Positions 22,910 to 33,210 of a DNA stretch of 64,000 bases are shown in pieces. Source of the stretch: Brucella cytisi (lineage in GTDB: Bacteria > Pseudomonadota > Alphaproteobacteria > Rhizobiales > Rhizobiaceae). Position numbers and translations under genes: made by a program. Within the stretch, counting starts at the first letter, position 1. Each line of letters begins with the position of its first letter. Below the pieces are notes generated by a model. That model did not search any database, was not told the origin of the DNA, and saw only the letters and a list, made by a program, of their open reading frames with translations. Location: the NCBI GenBank assembly GCA_012103075.1, contig JAAVLQ010000001.1:2394001-2458000 (forward strand). Direction: 5' to 3'.

Positions 22910-24024
22910 TCAGTTGATCGCGGTGGTATTGGCACCGGCGGAACGCTGCGGACGCGGCATTGGCACCGGAATCTGCGAAATGTCGAGCTGGCTCGGGCGG
23001 GTCGTCGGACCCGGTTCGGAAACCAGACCGACGCGAACCGGAACCGGATCGCGATCCATCGCATGGATATAAGGCGAGTTGATTTTCAGCTTGCCCTCGA
23101 CATCGCGACCGTCCCAGCGATCGGCCATGGCCTGCTGGCTGCAGATAGCCTTGCGCATATCGACGGCCTGATTGAGATTTCCGCCGGCTGCGGGGCGCAA
23201 GGTCGCCAATGTAGCGCCACCGCTCGCATTTGCCCTGAAAGCGTCGGTCATCAGCTGTGCTGCCTGAACCGCGCGCGCTTCCTGCCGGTCCGCACCGAGA
23301 ACAATCGCCAGCACCGTCCGGCCATTGCGCGTTGCCGAACTTGCTAGGTTGAAGCCGGATGCGCAGACGAAGCCGGTCTTCATCCCGTCCGCCCCGTCAT
23401 AGCGGCCAAGCAAAATGTTGTAATTGGCCTGAACTTTCTTGCCCGCGCCCGGATCGATCGCCTCGGTCGCGAAATAATGCGCATATTGCGGAAATTCGCG
23501 GCGCAACTGCACGGCCAGAACCGCCGGTCGCGTGCCGTCGTATAATTATTGGGATTATGCAAGCCGTTCGGATTGGCGAAATGCGAGCCGACCATACCGA
23601 TACGCTGCGCTTCCGCATTCATGCGCTGCACGAAACCGGATTCCGTTCCGCCCACGGCCTCGGCAACGGCCACAGCAACATCATTGGCCGACTTAACCAG
23701 CATGATCTTCAACGCCGTATCGAGCGTCATGACCGATCCCGGCTTGTAGCCCATCTTGCTCGGCGGTTCCTTGGCGGCGTTCACCGTCATGCGCACTGGC
23801 GAATCCAGCGTCATCTGGCCCGACTGAAGCGCACGGAATGCCACATAGGCCGTCATCATCTTGGTCAGGGAAGCGGGATACCAGCGCTGAAAAGCTTCCT
23901 GCTGCTGGTAGACCTTGCCAGTTGCCACATCCACTGCGATCGAGGGATTAGCGGCGGCGGACGCCAGTGCGGTCGCGGACAAGCCAACAGCTGCAAACCA
24001 GATTTTCAATGATTTCGACATCAT
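22910..24024 (-). CDS. D-alanyl-D-alanine carboxypeptidase, DacF/PBP5-like (frameshifted)
   Basis: A periplasmic low-molecular-weight penicillin-binding protein trimming peptidoglycan pentapeptides. It has a signal peptide (KIWFAAVGLSATALASAAA), the active-site SxxK in WYPASLTKMM, SxN in VKSANDVAVA and KTG in DGMKTGFVC. A break near 23525 (CGACCTGGCGG with a T lost) splits the domain. The C-terminal tail after ASGFNLASSATRNG is Pro/Arg-rich and unusually long. The stop abuts the GTPase start, so the two share an operon. Confidence 0.9.
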
Positions 24025-24208
24025 TCCGTAGTTCCAATCGAAATAGCCTGCAACTTCTGCGGGTTCGAATTGCTCTATAATGGGAGATTAACGCTTTCTT
24101 TATCTATGCCATGTGGCGATGAAAAGGCAAACAGGGATTGCCCGCTTTCACCGAAACGTCATATCCTGTTTCCTTCAAATCACGCCCAATCCGGGGAGCC
24201 ATCAGAAA

Positions 24209-25371
24209 ATGCCAGTGTTGAATCGTGCCGTTGAAACGCAAGCGGAAATTGCCGCATGGCGCCGAAAACTGCACCAGAATCCTGAACTTCTCTACGACGT
24301 GCACGAAACTGCACGATTTGTCGAAGACAAGCTGAAATCCTTCGGTTGCGATCTTGTGGAAACAGGCGTCGGACGCACAGGTGTAGTCGGCATCATCAAG
24401 GGTCACCATGGCAATGGCCCGGCAATTGGCCTGCGCGCCGACATGGATGCCCTGCCCATCACCGAAACGAGCGGTGTCGAATGGGTCTCGCAAAATCCCG
24501 GCAAGGCGCATTCCTGCGGCCAGACGGACACACCTCAATGCTGCTGGGAGCAGCGCAATATCTCGCAGAGACCCGCAATTTCCGCGGCTCGGTCGCGCTT
24601 CTGTTCCAGCCTGCCGAAGAAGGCGGCGCCGGTGGCCTCGCCATGGTCGAGGACGGCGTGATGGACCGTTTCAACATTTCGGAAGTCTACGGCATCCACA
24701 ATATGCCGGGCCTGCCGGTCGGACAGTTCGCGATGCGAAAAGGCCCGATCATGGCAGCGACGGATGAATTCGATCTCTTCATCACAGGTCGCGGCGGCCA
24801 CGCAGCGCAGCCGCATCGCACCATCGATCCGATTCTGGCAGGTTCCCAGCTGATGATCGCCCTTCAGGGCATTGTTTCGCGCAATGTCGATCCGCTCGAT
24901 TCACTTGTGATCTCGGTGACGAAGTTCATTGCAGGCGAGGCTTATAATGTAATCCCGGAAAAGGCGACGCTGTCGGGCACTGTCCGCACGCTCAAGAAGG
25001 AAACTCGCGCCTTTGCCGAACGCCGTATCCGTGAAGCTGCCGCCGGTATCGCAGCCGCCACCGGTGCGGAAATCACCGTGCGCTACAAGAACAATTATCC
25101 GGTCACCTTCAACCACGATGCACAGACGGATTTTGCCGCCCGCGTCGCCAGCGCTGTGGCGGGCGAAGGCAAAGTGGATGAGAGTGTCGAGCCGATGATG
25201 GCGGCGGAAGATTTTTCCTACATGCTGGAAGCGCGCCCCGGCGCCTATATCTTCCTCGGCAATGGCGATACGCCCGGCCTTCACCACCCGGCCTATGACT
25301 TCAATGACGATGCCATTCCCTATGGCGTCAGCTATTTTGTAGCGGTAGCGGAAACGGCGCTTGCCGCCTGA
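24209..25371 (+). CDS. M20-family amidohydrolase (hippurate-hydrolase-like; frameshifted)
   Basis: A zinc metallopeptidase-fold amidohydrolase of about 387 residues. It has LRADMDALPI, SCGHDGHTSMLLGAA (metal ligands, restored by one T near 24520), QPAEEGGAGG with catalytic Glu, HAAQPH in the dimerisation domain and MAAEDFSYM near the end. Relatives cleave N-acyl amino acids (hippurate, indole-acetyl or acetyl-ornithine type); the substrate is not predictable here. The start MPVLNRAVETQ was chosen over upstream in-frame starts because family similarity begins there. Confidence 0.9.
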
Positions 25372-25485
25372 TACCTGAATAAATCCGCCTGCCCCGCTTT
25401 TTGCGGGGTTGGCGACCAGCATGAAAAACAGTATGTGTCTGAAAGCATTCGCAATGCTGGAATCACCGGCGAATGCTCATCGGTT

Positions 25486-25562
25486 GGTCCCGTAGCTCAG
25501 TAGGATAGAGCGACAGATTCCTAATCTGTAGGTCACAGGTTCGATTCCTGTCGGGATCACCA
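25486..25562 (+). tRNA. tRNA-Arg, anticodon CCU
   Basis: A 77-nt cloverleaf with encoded CCA. Acceptor GGTCCCG pairs with CGGGATC, the D-arm is GCTC...GAGC, the anticodon stem ACAGA/TCTGT holds loop TTCCTAA (anticodon CCU, reading AGG), and the T-arm ACAGG-TTCGATT-CCTGT is perfect. A 9-bp inverted repeat (25444-25452 with 25469-25477) lies just upstream. Confidence 0.97.
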
Positions 25563-25569
25563 CCGCATT

Positions 25570-26334
25570 TCACCCCTCATACGGCCAGTTGGCCTGCGAG
25601 AAGACACCACCATCGACCCAGATCGTCTGGCCGGTAACAAAACGCGCCGCATCTGAAGCAAAAGAACAGGACCGGGCCGGAAATGTCCTCCGCTGTTCCC
25701 ACCCTGCGCAGCGGCGTGACGCGAGCCCAAGTGCCGGCATAGTCGGGCTGTTCTTCTGCCGTGCGTTCATTGAGGATCGCGCCGGGGCCACGCAATTCAC
25801 CCGGATGCCGTGCGGCCCAAGCTCCACCGCCGAAGCCTTGGTGAACTGCTCTATACCGCCCTTCGATGCCGTGTAGGAAACCAGTTTCGGAAAGGCGAGC
25901 TTGTTGCAGCCTGATCCGATATTGACGATAGCGCCGCCCTTGTCGGCCTCCACCATGCGCTTCGCGGCGGCCTGCGTATTGAGGAAACAGCCTTTCAGAT
26001 TGGTGCGGATGACATCGTCCCAACCATCCTCGGAAAGTTCCAGCAAGGGCGCCCGTGTCTGGATGCCTGCATTGTTGACCAGTACGTCAGGCGCATCACC
26101 GAACCAGTCGCAGACCTCATCGAAGAAGGCTTCGACCTCGACACGTCTCCCGACATCGCAGCCAAGCCCCAGCGCCTGACCGCCCACCTCTTCGATGGCT
26201 TCAACAAGCGATTGTGCAGCTTCGTCATCGTGCTTGTAGCTGAAGGCCACCGTGTAGCCCGCATCGGCAAAAGCACAAACGAGATGCCTTCCGATGCCGG
26301 TGCTCCCGCCCGTGACGACTGCAAATTCACCCAT
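25570..26334 (-). CDS. Short-chain dehydrogenase/reductase (internal segment garbled)
   Basis: An SDR of 254 residues: TGGSTGIGRHLV, NNAGIQTRAPLL, NIGSGCNKL, and the catalytic YTASKGG. The open frame is continuous, but residues about 184-225 (ARSSMNARQKNSP...) do not look like an SDR, while another frame over the same DNA reads the expected GAILNERTAEEQPDYAGTWA and EDISGPVLFF. Compensating indels near 25783 (GGGG region) and 25660 (A run) explain it. It normally ends FVTGQTIWVDGGVFS. It lies 8 bp from the tRNA, convergent. The substrate is unknown. Confidence 0.86.
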   Translation of the reverse strand: MGEFAVVTGGSTGIGRHLVCAFADAGYTVAFSYKHDDEAAQSLVEAIEEVGGQALGLGCDVGRRVEVEAFFDEVCDWFGDAPDVLVNNAGIQTRAPLLELSEDGWDDVIRTNLKGCFLNTQAAAKRMVEADKGGAIVNIGSGCNKLAFPKLVSYTASKGGIEQFTKASAVELGPHGIRVNCVAPARSSMNARQKNSPTMPALGLASRRCAGWEQRRTFPARSCSFASDAARFVTGQTIWVDGGVFSQANWPYEG

Positions 26335-26423
26335 GCCAAATCCCTCCCGGAAGTATTCCCGGTCACGAATTTAATAGGTTTTCAGCGATGGTAAACCGGC
26401 AAAAAATAAAATAGCTTCCTTAT

Positions 26424-26568
26424 GAGCGCATCCCGAAAAGTGTGAAACGCCTACGCAGGGAAATCAGTTCACAGGACTGATTTCTGATCCTGCTTCGATC
26501 AGAAAAAATGCGCGTCAAAACAAATATTTAGATCGTGGATCTGATTTCAATCAGATCGAAATGCGCTC
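26424..26568. repeat. Composite dispersed repeat bracketed by GAGCGCAT/ATGCGCTC
   Basis: The left end GAGCGCATCCCGAAAAGTG (26424-26442) is a truncated half of the dispersed repeat and the right end is ATGCGCTC (26561-26568). Inside is the stem AAATCAGT (26461-26468) with ACTGATTT (26476-26483) and an AT-rich section with GATCTGATTTCAATCAGATC. It fills the gap between the divergent SDR and GFA genes, so promoters may lie within it. Confidence 0.7.
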
Positions 26569-26586
26569 TAAATGCAAGGAGAGAAA

Positions 26587-27021
26587 ATGAATCCTGACAT
26601 CAAGGGAGCCAATGGCGCATGCCACTGCGGAACGGTGCGCTTTCGTGTTAAACTTTCGGATGGCCTTAACACTGCGCGGCGCTGCACCTGCTCCTATTGC
26701 CGGATGCGCGGGGCCGTCGCTGTTTCGGCTGATGGGCTGGAAGTGTATGAAGGTAAAGATGCGCTGACGCTCTACCAGTTCAATACCGGCGTCGCGAAAC
26801 ATTATTTCTGCTCGAAATGCGGAATTTACACCTTCCACCAGCGCCGTTCCAATCCGCGCCAGTTCGGCGTGAATGCGGCTTGTCTGGAGGGTGTATCACC
26901 ATTCGATTTTGCGGTCGTCGAGGTGAATGACGGCGTGAACCACCCCTCCGACAATCCGAAGCGAAAAGGCTCGGATGTCGTGGGCTATCTGCGTTTTGAA
27001 CCGGTCGTTGACGGGGACTAA
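26587..27021 (+). CDS. GFA-family (Mss4-like fold) zinc protein
   Basis: A 144-residue protein of the glutathione-dependent formaldehyde-activating enzyme (GFA) superfamily. It has CHCGTVRF, RCTCSYCRMRG and CSKCGIYTFHQ, the structural and catalytic Cys pairs, and ends YLRFEPVVDGD. Most members are not true formaldehyde enzymes, so the function is open. AAGGAG lies 9 bases before the chosen ATG; an upstream in-frame ATG at 26572 lacks a site. The stop overlaps that of the convergent GMC gene. Confidence 0.88.
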   Translation: MNPDIKGANGACHCGTVRFRVKLSDGLNTARRCTCSYCRMRGAVAVSADGLEVYEGKDALTLYQFNTGVAKHYFCSKCGIYTFHQRRSNPRQFGVNAACLEGVSPFDFAVVEVNDGVNHPSDNPKRKGSDVVGYLRFEPVVDGD

Positions 27022-28654
27022 ATCCGCGCGCGCCGCTTGTGCTCGTTCTTCTCCCATGAAAACAGAACTGGCGGCAGCGGATCAAGGCCACGAATAATAT
27101 CCGCACCCTTTTCGCCGATCATGATGGTCGGCGCATTGGTGTTGCAGGATGGAACACGCGGCATGATCGAGCTGTCGCAAACCCGCAAGCCTTCGAGTCC
27201 CCGCACTTTCAGATCAAGATCGACAACGGCCATCGCATCGGTTCCCATCTTGCAGGTGCCGACCGGATGATGATCGGTCTTGGCATTGGCACAGGCATAA
27301 TCGAACAGATCGTCGTCACTAACGACCTTCGGTCCCGGCAGACGCTCAGCCATGACATAGGGCTTCAACGCATCCTGTTGCATAATTTCGCGCGCGATCT
27401 TCAGACCCTCAAGCGACATCTTGCGATCGTGCGGATCGCTCCAGTAATTGGGGTCGATCAGCGGTGCCGCAGCCGGGTCGCTGGAAGCGAGCCGCACCGT
27501 TCCACGCGAGCGCGGGTGCAGATAGGCGGAGTTGAGCGTCACGCCTGCATTTTTGAGCTTTTCGACACCTGCCTCGATCCCCGAACCAAGCCCCAGATGG
27601 AACTGAATATCCGGCGAACGCGCATCCGGGTCGGCATACCAGAAACCGCCGGTTTCAAAGAGGCTCGATGCCACCGGACCGGAGCGCAGCAGAATATATT
27701 GCAGCCCCGCTCCTAGCGTGCGGTACAGCTTTGCCACGCCATCATAGGTGTGATCGCCGGTGCATTCGGCAATGACAAACAGGTCGAGATGATCCTGCAT
27801 ATTCTCTCCCACCCCCGACAGATCATGCTTCACATTGACGCCGAGTTTTTAAGATGGTCGGCAGGACCGATGCCCGATTGCAGCAGAAGTTTCGGCGAAC
27901 CGATGGCGCCGGATGAAACAATCACCTCGCGGTTGGCGCGCAAGACCTCGCCGCTCATCAGCGTGACGCCCGTTACGCGGGTCTTTTCCAGATCAATAGT
28001 GCGTACCGGCGCATTCATGCGCACGGTGAGGTTCTTGCGATCTTTGATCGTGGATAAATAGGCAAGCGACGCGGAGGAACGGCGGCGATTGCGTTGCGTG
28101 AGCTGATAAAAGCCGACGCCTGCCTGTTCGCGACCGTTGAAATCCGGATTATACGGGATGCCCAGTTCCTGCCCAGCACGGATATAGGCATCGCAGATTG
28201 GAAGCGGCGCGGACGGCATGGAAACGCCAAGCGGCCCGCCATAGGAATGAAAATCATCGTTGAAGCGCTGATTGTCTTCGGCGCGTTTGAAATAGGGCAG
28301 GACATGGCGATAATCCCAGCCGGTGCAGCCATCTTCGCCAGCCCAGAGATCATAATCGCCGGCATTGCCGCGTGTATAAATCTGCGCATTGATGCTGGAG
28401 CCACCGCCGATGACTTTCGCCTGCGTGTATCGAAGCACACGGTTTTTCAGATGTTTCTGCGGAACGGTTTCCCAGCCCCAGCTCGCCACGCCCTTGGTCA
28501 TCTTGGCAAAGCCGGCAGGCATGTGAAACAGCGGATTCCAGTCGCTTCCGCCGGCCTCAAGCAGCAGCACTTTTATCGATGCATCTTCGCTCAGACGATT
28601 GGCGAGAACACAACCGGCAGGCCCGCCACCCACGATGATATAATCGTAATCCAT
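27018..28654 (-). CDS. GMC oxidoreductase, choline-dehydrogenase-like (frameshifted)
   Basis: An FAD-dependent alcohol dehydrogenase. The dinucleotide site is YIIVGGGPAGCVLANRLSED, followed by VIGGGSSINAQIYTRG, SSGAIGSPKLLLQSGIGPA, and near the end HHPVGTCKMG and the catalytic region PSCNTNAPTIMIGEK. One break near 27850 (A run short by one) separates the N- and C-halves, giving about 545 residues. It is the last gene of the LacI operon, directly after the SDR. The substrate is a primary or secondary alcohol not identifiable from sequence. Confidence 0.9.
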
Positions 28655-28664
28655 CACGCCGTTC

Positions 28665-29429
28665 CTAAAGCTTTGCAATCGACAGGCCACCGTCAGCATT
28701 GATCGCCGAGCCTGTCGCAAAAATGAAATCGCCACCGGCAAGCCCGGCCACAATCGCGCCAACGTCACCCGCCTCGCCCCAGCGTTTCATCGGCACCAGA
28801 CCACCTTCGATCAGCCCGTCGTAACGCTCGGCAACTTTGGCTGTCATATCGGTGCGGATGATGCCGGGGCGCACCTCGAACACGCCGATGCGCGCTTCGG
28901 CCAGACGCAGCGCCAGCCCCTGCACGAAGGCAGTCAGTCCAGCCTTGCTGATGCAGTAATCAAGCCGTTCGGGCGACGTCATCACCGACGAAACCGAACT
29001 AATCGTCACGATGCTGCGCGGGAAACGCACTTCGGTTGCGGCCAGCATGGTCTTCACCACGGCCTGTGTGAAAAACACCGTGCCACGCAGATTCACATCC
29101 ATGATCGTGTCAAAGTTTTCCGGCTTCATCCCAAGGAAATCGCCGCGCTCAACCGAACCCATGCCCGCATTGTTGACCAGACAATCGATGCCGCCGAATT
29201 CTTTCAGCACTGCGGCGACGGTTGCTTCATGCATTCCAACAGCAGCTAGATCGCTTTCAAAGAAAGCCACCTTTCCGCCAAGTGCGCGCAATTCATGGAT
29301 GACGGCCTCATCACGCTCGCGGTCGGTGATCGCCAGATCGTACCCCTTGGCAGCGAGCGTGCGGGCAATGCCAAGCCCGATGCCACGCCGCCCACCGGTT
29401 ACCAGTGCAACAGGTCGTTGATGGTTCAT
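28665..29429 (-). CDS. Short-chain dehydrogenase of the catabolic operon
   Basis: A 254-residue 3-oxoacyl-reductase-like SDR: VTGGRRGIGLGIARTL, NNAGMGSVERGD, TISSVSSV, catalytic YCISKAG, and the ending GSAINADGGLSIAKL. Uninterrupted. The start overlaps the end of the upstream GMC gene by four bases, and the next GMC gene starts 11 bp downstream. In a pathway with GMC and aldehyde dehydrogenases it would oxidise or reduce a ring or secondary hydroxyl group. Confidence 0.92.
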   Translation of the reverse strand: MNHQRPVALVTGGRRGIGLGIARTLAAKGYDLAITDRERDEAVIHELRALGGKVAFFESDLAAVGMHEATVAAVLKEFGGIDCLVNNAGMGSVERGDFLGMKPENFDTIMDVNLRGTVFFTQAVVKTMLAATEVRFPRSIVTISSVSSVMTSPERLDYCISKAGLTAFVQGLALRLAEARIGVFEVRPGIIRTDMTAKVAERYDGLIEGGLVPMKRWGEAGDVGAIVAGLAGGDFIFATGSAINADGGLSIAKL

Positions 29430-30907
29430 GCCAGCACCTCCCGGTTAAGACTGTCCGCCACGCGCAAGGCTTGCGCGGCAATGGTCAGCGCCGGATTGAC
29501 CGCTGCCGATGTCGGCAGGAACGACGCATCGACCACATGAAGATTGGGATGATCGTAAGCACGGCAATATGGATCAAGCGGTGCCGTCGCCGGATCGTTG
29601 CCGATGCGCACAGTGCCACATTGATGCGATGGCGTGCGCCGGTCGAAGGCGCGCGACAGCACCACCGGGAAACCTGCCTGCCTGAGCGCGGATTTGAGCT
29701 TATCAACCAGCATCAGATGCGCTTTCCAGTTGGTCCGCACCCAATGCAGAATGATGCGGTCGCCATCCACTGTCACGCGGCTATCCGGCGATGGCAGGTC
29801 TTCGCTCATCGCATAAAAATCGATCGTATGACGCGCAATGCGGTTCAGCAGCCATTCCGGCACGCGGGGCATATTGGCTTTCAGAATTTCGCCCGACACA
29901 CGGCCAAGCAGTTGCACATTGCCAAGCGGCGGTCCGCCTGCGCCGTCCGACAGATAGTAATCATTGAAACCGAAAGTCTTCTGGTGGATGGAATCGTTGC
30001 GATAGCGCGGGTCGAAAGCAATCACCGCGCTGGAATTGTGGTTCATGAAATTGCGGCCCACCTGATCGAAGCGATTGGCAAGACCGGAGCGTAGCAGAAG
30101 CGCTGCCGACTGCACCGCACCGGCGGATAGAATAACCAGCTTGGGGCGCAGAGCCAGCGTTTCGCCATTCTTCACATAATGAACTGCGGTGATCGCCTTA
30201 CCATCCGGCCCGGTTTCCAGCCGCGTCACCCGCGCCGAGATTTCCAGCCGCACATTCGGATATTCAAGCGCCTGCGCAAGCGGACAGGATTCAGCATCCA
30301 TCTTGCCGTCATCGCTGTTGGGAAATGCATCCCATGGCGTTTTAGCCTTTGCCAGCCAACGGTCGATATCGACACCCAACGGCAAGGAAGCCGGGTGAAG
30401 TCCCTTTCTTTAATCGGGCACGTACATCGGCCATGGGCCGCTCGTCACGGATCGCCGGATAGGGATAGGACTTTGAATGTTCCGGTTCGGTCGGATCATC
30501 GCCTAGTTCACCCCGCACCTGAAAAGCTGCTCAGCACGGCTATACCACGGCTCCAGCTCCTCATAGGCGAATGGCCATGCCGGAGATACACCTTCCAGAT
30601 GCGTCATCTCGGCAAAATCCTCGCGGCGATAACGGATCAGCACCGCGCCAAAGAACTTGGAATTGCCGCCAACATTATAATAATTTCCGGGATCAAACGG
30701 CGTGCCATCCGTCTCGTACCAGAACTCTTTCGGGCGAAAGAAACCGCGCTGGAAAATTGCCCGTGCATCGCGGTTTTCCGATCGGTCCGGCAAGCGCTGC
30801 CCTGCCTCAAGAATAAGAATGTCCGCACCTGACGCGGCAAGACCGGCAGCCATTGTCGCGCCGCCGATACCCGATCCGATGATGACGATATCCGGCTGTC
30901 CTCCCAA
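29426..30907 (-). CDS. Second GMC oxidoreductase (frameshifted)
   Basis: A flavoprotein with IVIIGSGIGGATMAAGLAASG at the FAD site, YYNVGGNSKFFGAVLIRYR, LVILSAGAVQSAALLLRSG, and at the end HQCGTVRIG and DASFLPTSAAVNPALTIAAQALR (partly written). This second type is related to fungal/rhizobial sugar or sterol GMC oxidases and differs clearly from the choline-type paralogue in the same operon. Breaks are near 30515 and 30403 (GGG for GG). The start is probably TTG at 30907 with GGGAGG just upstream; an ATG at 30943 lies inside the preceding gene. Confidence 0.86.
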
Positions 30908-30918
30908 AGCCGCCTCCC

Positions 30919-32434
30919 TTACTTCACCTGAGGCATCCACCATCCGGTACGCGCACCCATATGCATGTTGAGCGTCTTGGTTTCGGTGTAATCCTCCACC
31001 GCATGACGACCCAGCTCACGGCCCAGACCCGACTGGCGATAACCGCCAAAAGGCAGTTCCGGCGTGCCGTCCATAAAGGTGTTCATCCAGACGGTTCCAG
31101 CCCGCACTTTGCGCCCGATGCTCATGCAGGTATCGAAATCACGGCTCCACACGCCTGCTGACAAGCCATAATCAACCGCATTGGCAATGGAGATCGCCTC
31201 ATCAACCGTATCGAAGGAAAGTACCGACAGAACCGGGCCGAACACTTCTTTCGCGCGCCACGGCCATATCGGCCTTCACGCCCGCAATAATGGTCGGCCC
31301 CATATATTGGCCAAGGCCAAGATCCAGCACATCACCACCATGGGCAATTGCGGCACCGGCCTTTTTGGCCTGATCGACATAGGCGCCAACCTTTGTCAGG
31401 TGCTGCGGCGTGATGATCGCGCCCACCTGCGTGCTGACATCGAGCGGATCGCCGACGATGACTTTCTTCGACAGATCAGCCACGCGCCCGACAATCTCAT
31501 CGACAATCGAGCGATGCACGATCAGCCGCGAACCGGCATTGCAGCACTCGCCCGCATTGAACCATGCGCCAAAAACGGCAGCATCGATAAAGGCATCCAT
31601 ATCCGCATCCGGGAACAGGATTTGCGGGTTCTTGCCGCCAAGCTCCAGCGATACTTTTTTCAGCGTTTGTGCCGCGTTGGCCATGGTCAGCTTGCCCACG
31701 CCGGTTGAACCGGTGAACGAAACCATATCAACATCCGGATGTGTGCTCATATGCTGGCCGACATCAGCGCCCGTTCCGGTGATGATGTTGACAACACCGT
31801 CCGGCACGCCTGCTTCGGCCAGAATTTCACCCAAAAGCAATGTCGATCCGGACGTCAGCTCCGAAGGTTTTACCACCGCCGTACAACCCGCAGCCAATGC
31901 GAATGGCAGCTTTTGGCCCACGATCAGAAACGGGAAGTTCCACGGCGTAATAATAGAGACAACACCGATCGCCTCGCGCAGCACGACGCCCAAAGTGCCA
32001 TCACCCAGCGTATTATAGCTTTCGCCATGCAGGTCACGCGCAAGAGCTGCCGCATAGCGCCAGATATCGACGGAACCGGTTATCTCGCCGCGCACTTGAG
32101 AAATTGGTTTGCCGGCTTCAATTGCGTCAAGATAGGCAAGCTCTTCCGCCCGCGCTTCGATCAGGTCGGCAGCTTTCAGCAAAACCAGCGAACGCTGCGA
32201 TGCCGTTTTGGACGACCAGCGCCCGTCATCGAAAGCCTTGCGCGCGCTCGCTACGGCGCGTTCCACATCGGCCTTGTTGCCTGCCGGATAGCGGCTCACG
32301 GTCACGCCATGGCCGGGCGCTACACGCTCGATTGCCTCACCGCTCTGACTGCTAACCCATTTGCCATCGATCAGCATCGAGAATTCACGCACTTCCAGCC
32401 CATTCAGCGGCTGTGGTTTTACAACAATGCTCAT
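30919..32434 (-). CDS. Aldehyde dehydrogenase (frameshifted)
   Basis: An NAD(P)-dependent ALDH of about 504 residues. It has TPWNFPFLIVGQK, SFTGSTGVGK, ELGGKNPQILFPDAD with catalytic Glu, NAGECCNAGSRLIV with catalytic Cys, and EVFGPVLSV after correction. The single break near 31253 (AAA for AA before GAAGTGTTCGG) separates the last 110 residues, which end in GGYRQSGLGRE. The ATG overlaps the enoyl-CoA hydratase stop (TGATG). It presumably oxidises the aldehyde made by one of the GMC enzymes. Confidence 0.94.
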
Positions 32435-33210
32435 CACCATTTTCCTTCAAAATTCGCTTCGCGCTTTTCGGTAAACGAGCGCACGCCTTCTTTCAGATCA
32501 TCGGTCTTGGCGACAAGAATGGAACCCAGCGCCTCGACTGCCGTGCCATTGTCCTCGGCGTTGGCGACGGACAACATCAATTTGGAAATTTCGAGTGCGG
32601 CGGGTCCGCGTTTGGCCACCCGCGCTGCATAATCCTGCGCCGCCTGTAACGCTGCACCCGTCTCCACCACATGATCCACCAGCCCATGTGACAGCGCTTC
32701 TTCTGCGGTGAACATTTCGCCACCCAGCACCATACGGCGCACGATCTGCGCGCCGAAACGGTGCACAAGACGCTGTGTGCCCGACCAGCCGGGGATCATG
32801 CCGAGCGAAGTTTCCGGCAGGCCGATCTTGGCCTGTCGCTCAACGATACGGATATCGGCAGCGCCTGCCAGTTCCAGCCCGCCGCCCAGCGCATGACCGT
32901 TCATCGCTGCAATCAGCGGTACACGCAAAGTCGCAAGCCTCTCGAACACGCGATGACCATAGCGCACCCGGGCATGGCCGAACTCTGCCGGTTCCATGCC
33001 GCCCCAAGCTTTGATGTCGCCGCCTGCGGAAAAAGCCTTGCCCTCGCCGGTCAGGATCGCAACCCGCACCGAGCCATCGGCCTCCACATGATCACAGGCG
33101 GCAGACAGTTCCTGCAACAGCTCGATATCAAATGCATTGAGCTTTTCGGGCCGCTTGATGGTCACGACGGCGATGTGGTTCTCAATCGAGATTTCGATCC
33201 GTTGAGCCAT
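32434..33210 (-). CDS. Enoyl-CoA hydratase/isomerase family protein
   Basis: A crotonase-fold enzyme of 258 residues. The oxyanion-hole segments are KAFSAGGDIKAWGG and NGHALGGGLELAGAADIRI, and the catalytic acid region is GLPETSLGMIPGWSGTQRL. Intact. It hydrates or isomerises an unsaturated acyl-CoA. Its stop overlaps the ALDH start, and its start abuts the CoA-transferase stop, so all three are coupled. Confidence 0.93.
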   Translation of the reverse strand: MAQRIEISIENHIAVVTIKRPEKLNAFDIELLQELSAACDHVEADGSVRVAILTGEGKAFSAGGDIKAWGGMEPAEFGHARVRYGHRVFERLATLRVPLIAAMNGHALGGGLELAGAADIRIVERQAKIGLPETSLGMIPGWSGTQRLVHRFGAQIVRRMVLGGEMFTAEEALSHGLVDHVVETGAALQAAQDYAARVAKRGPAALEISKLMLSVANAEDNGTAVEALGSILVAKTDDLKEGVRSFTEKREANFEGKW

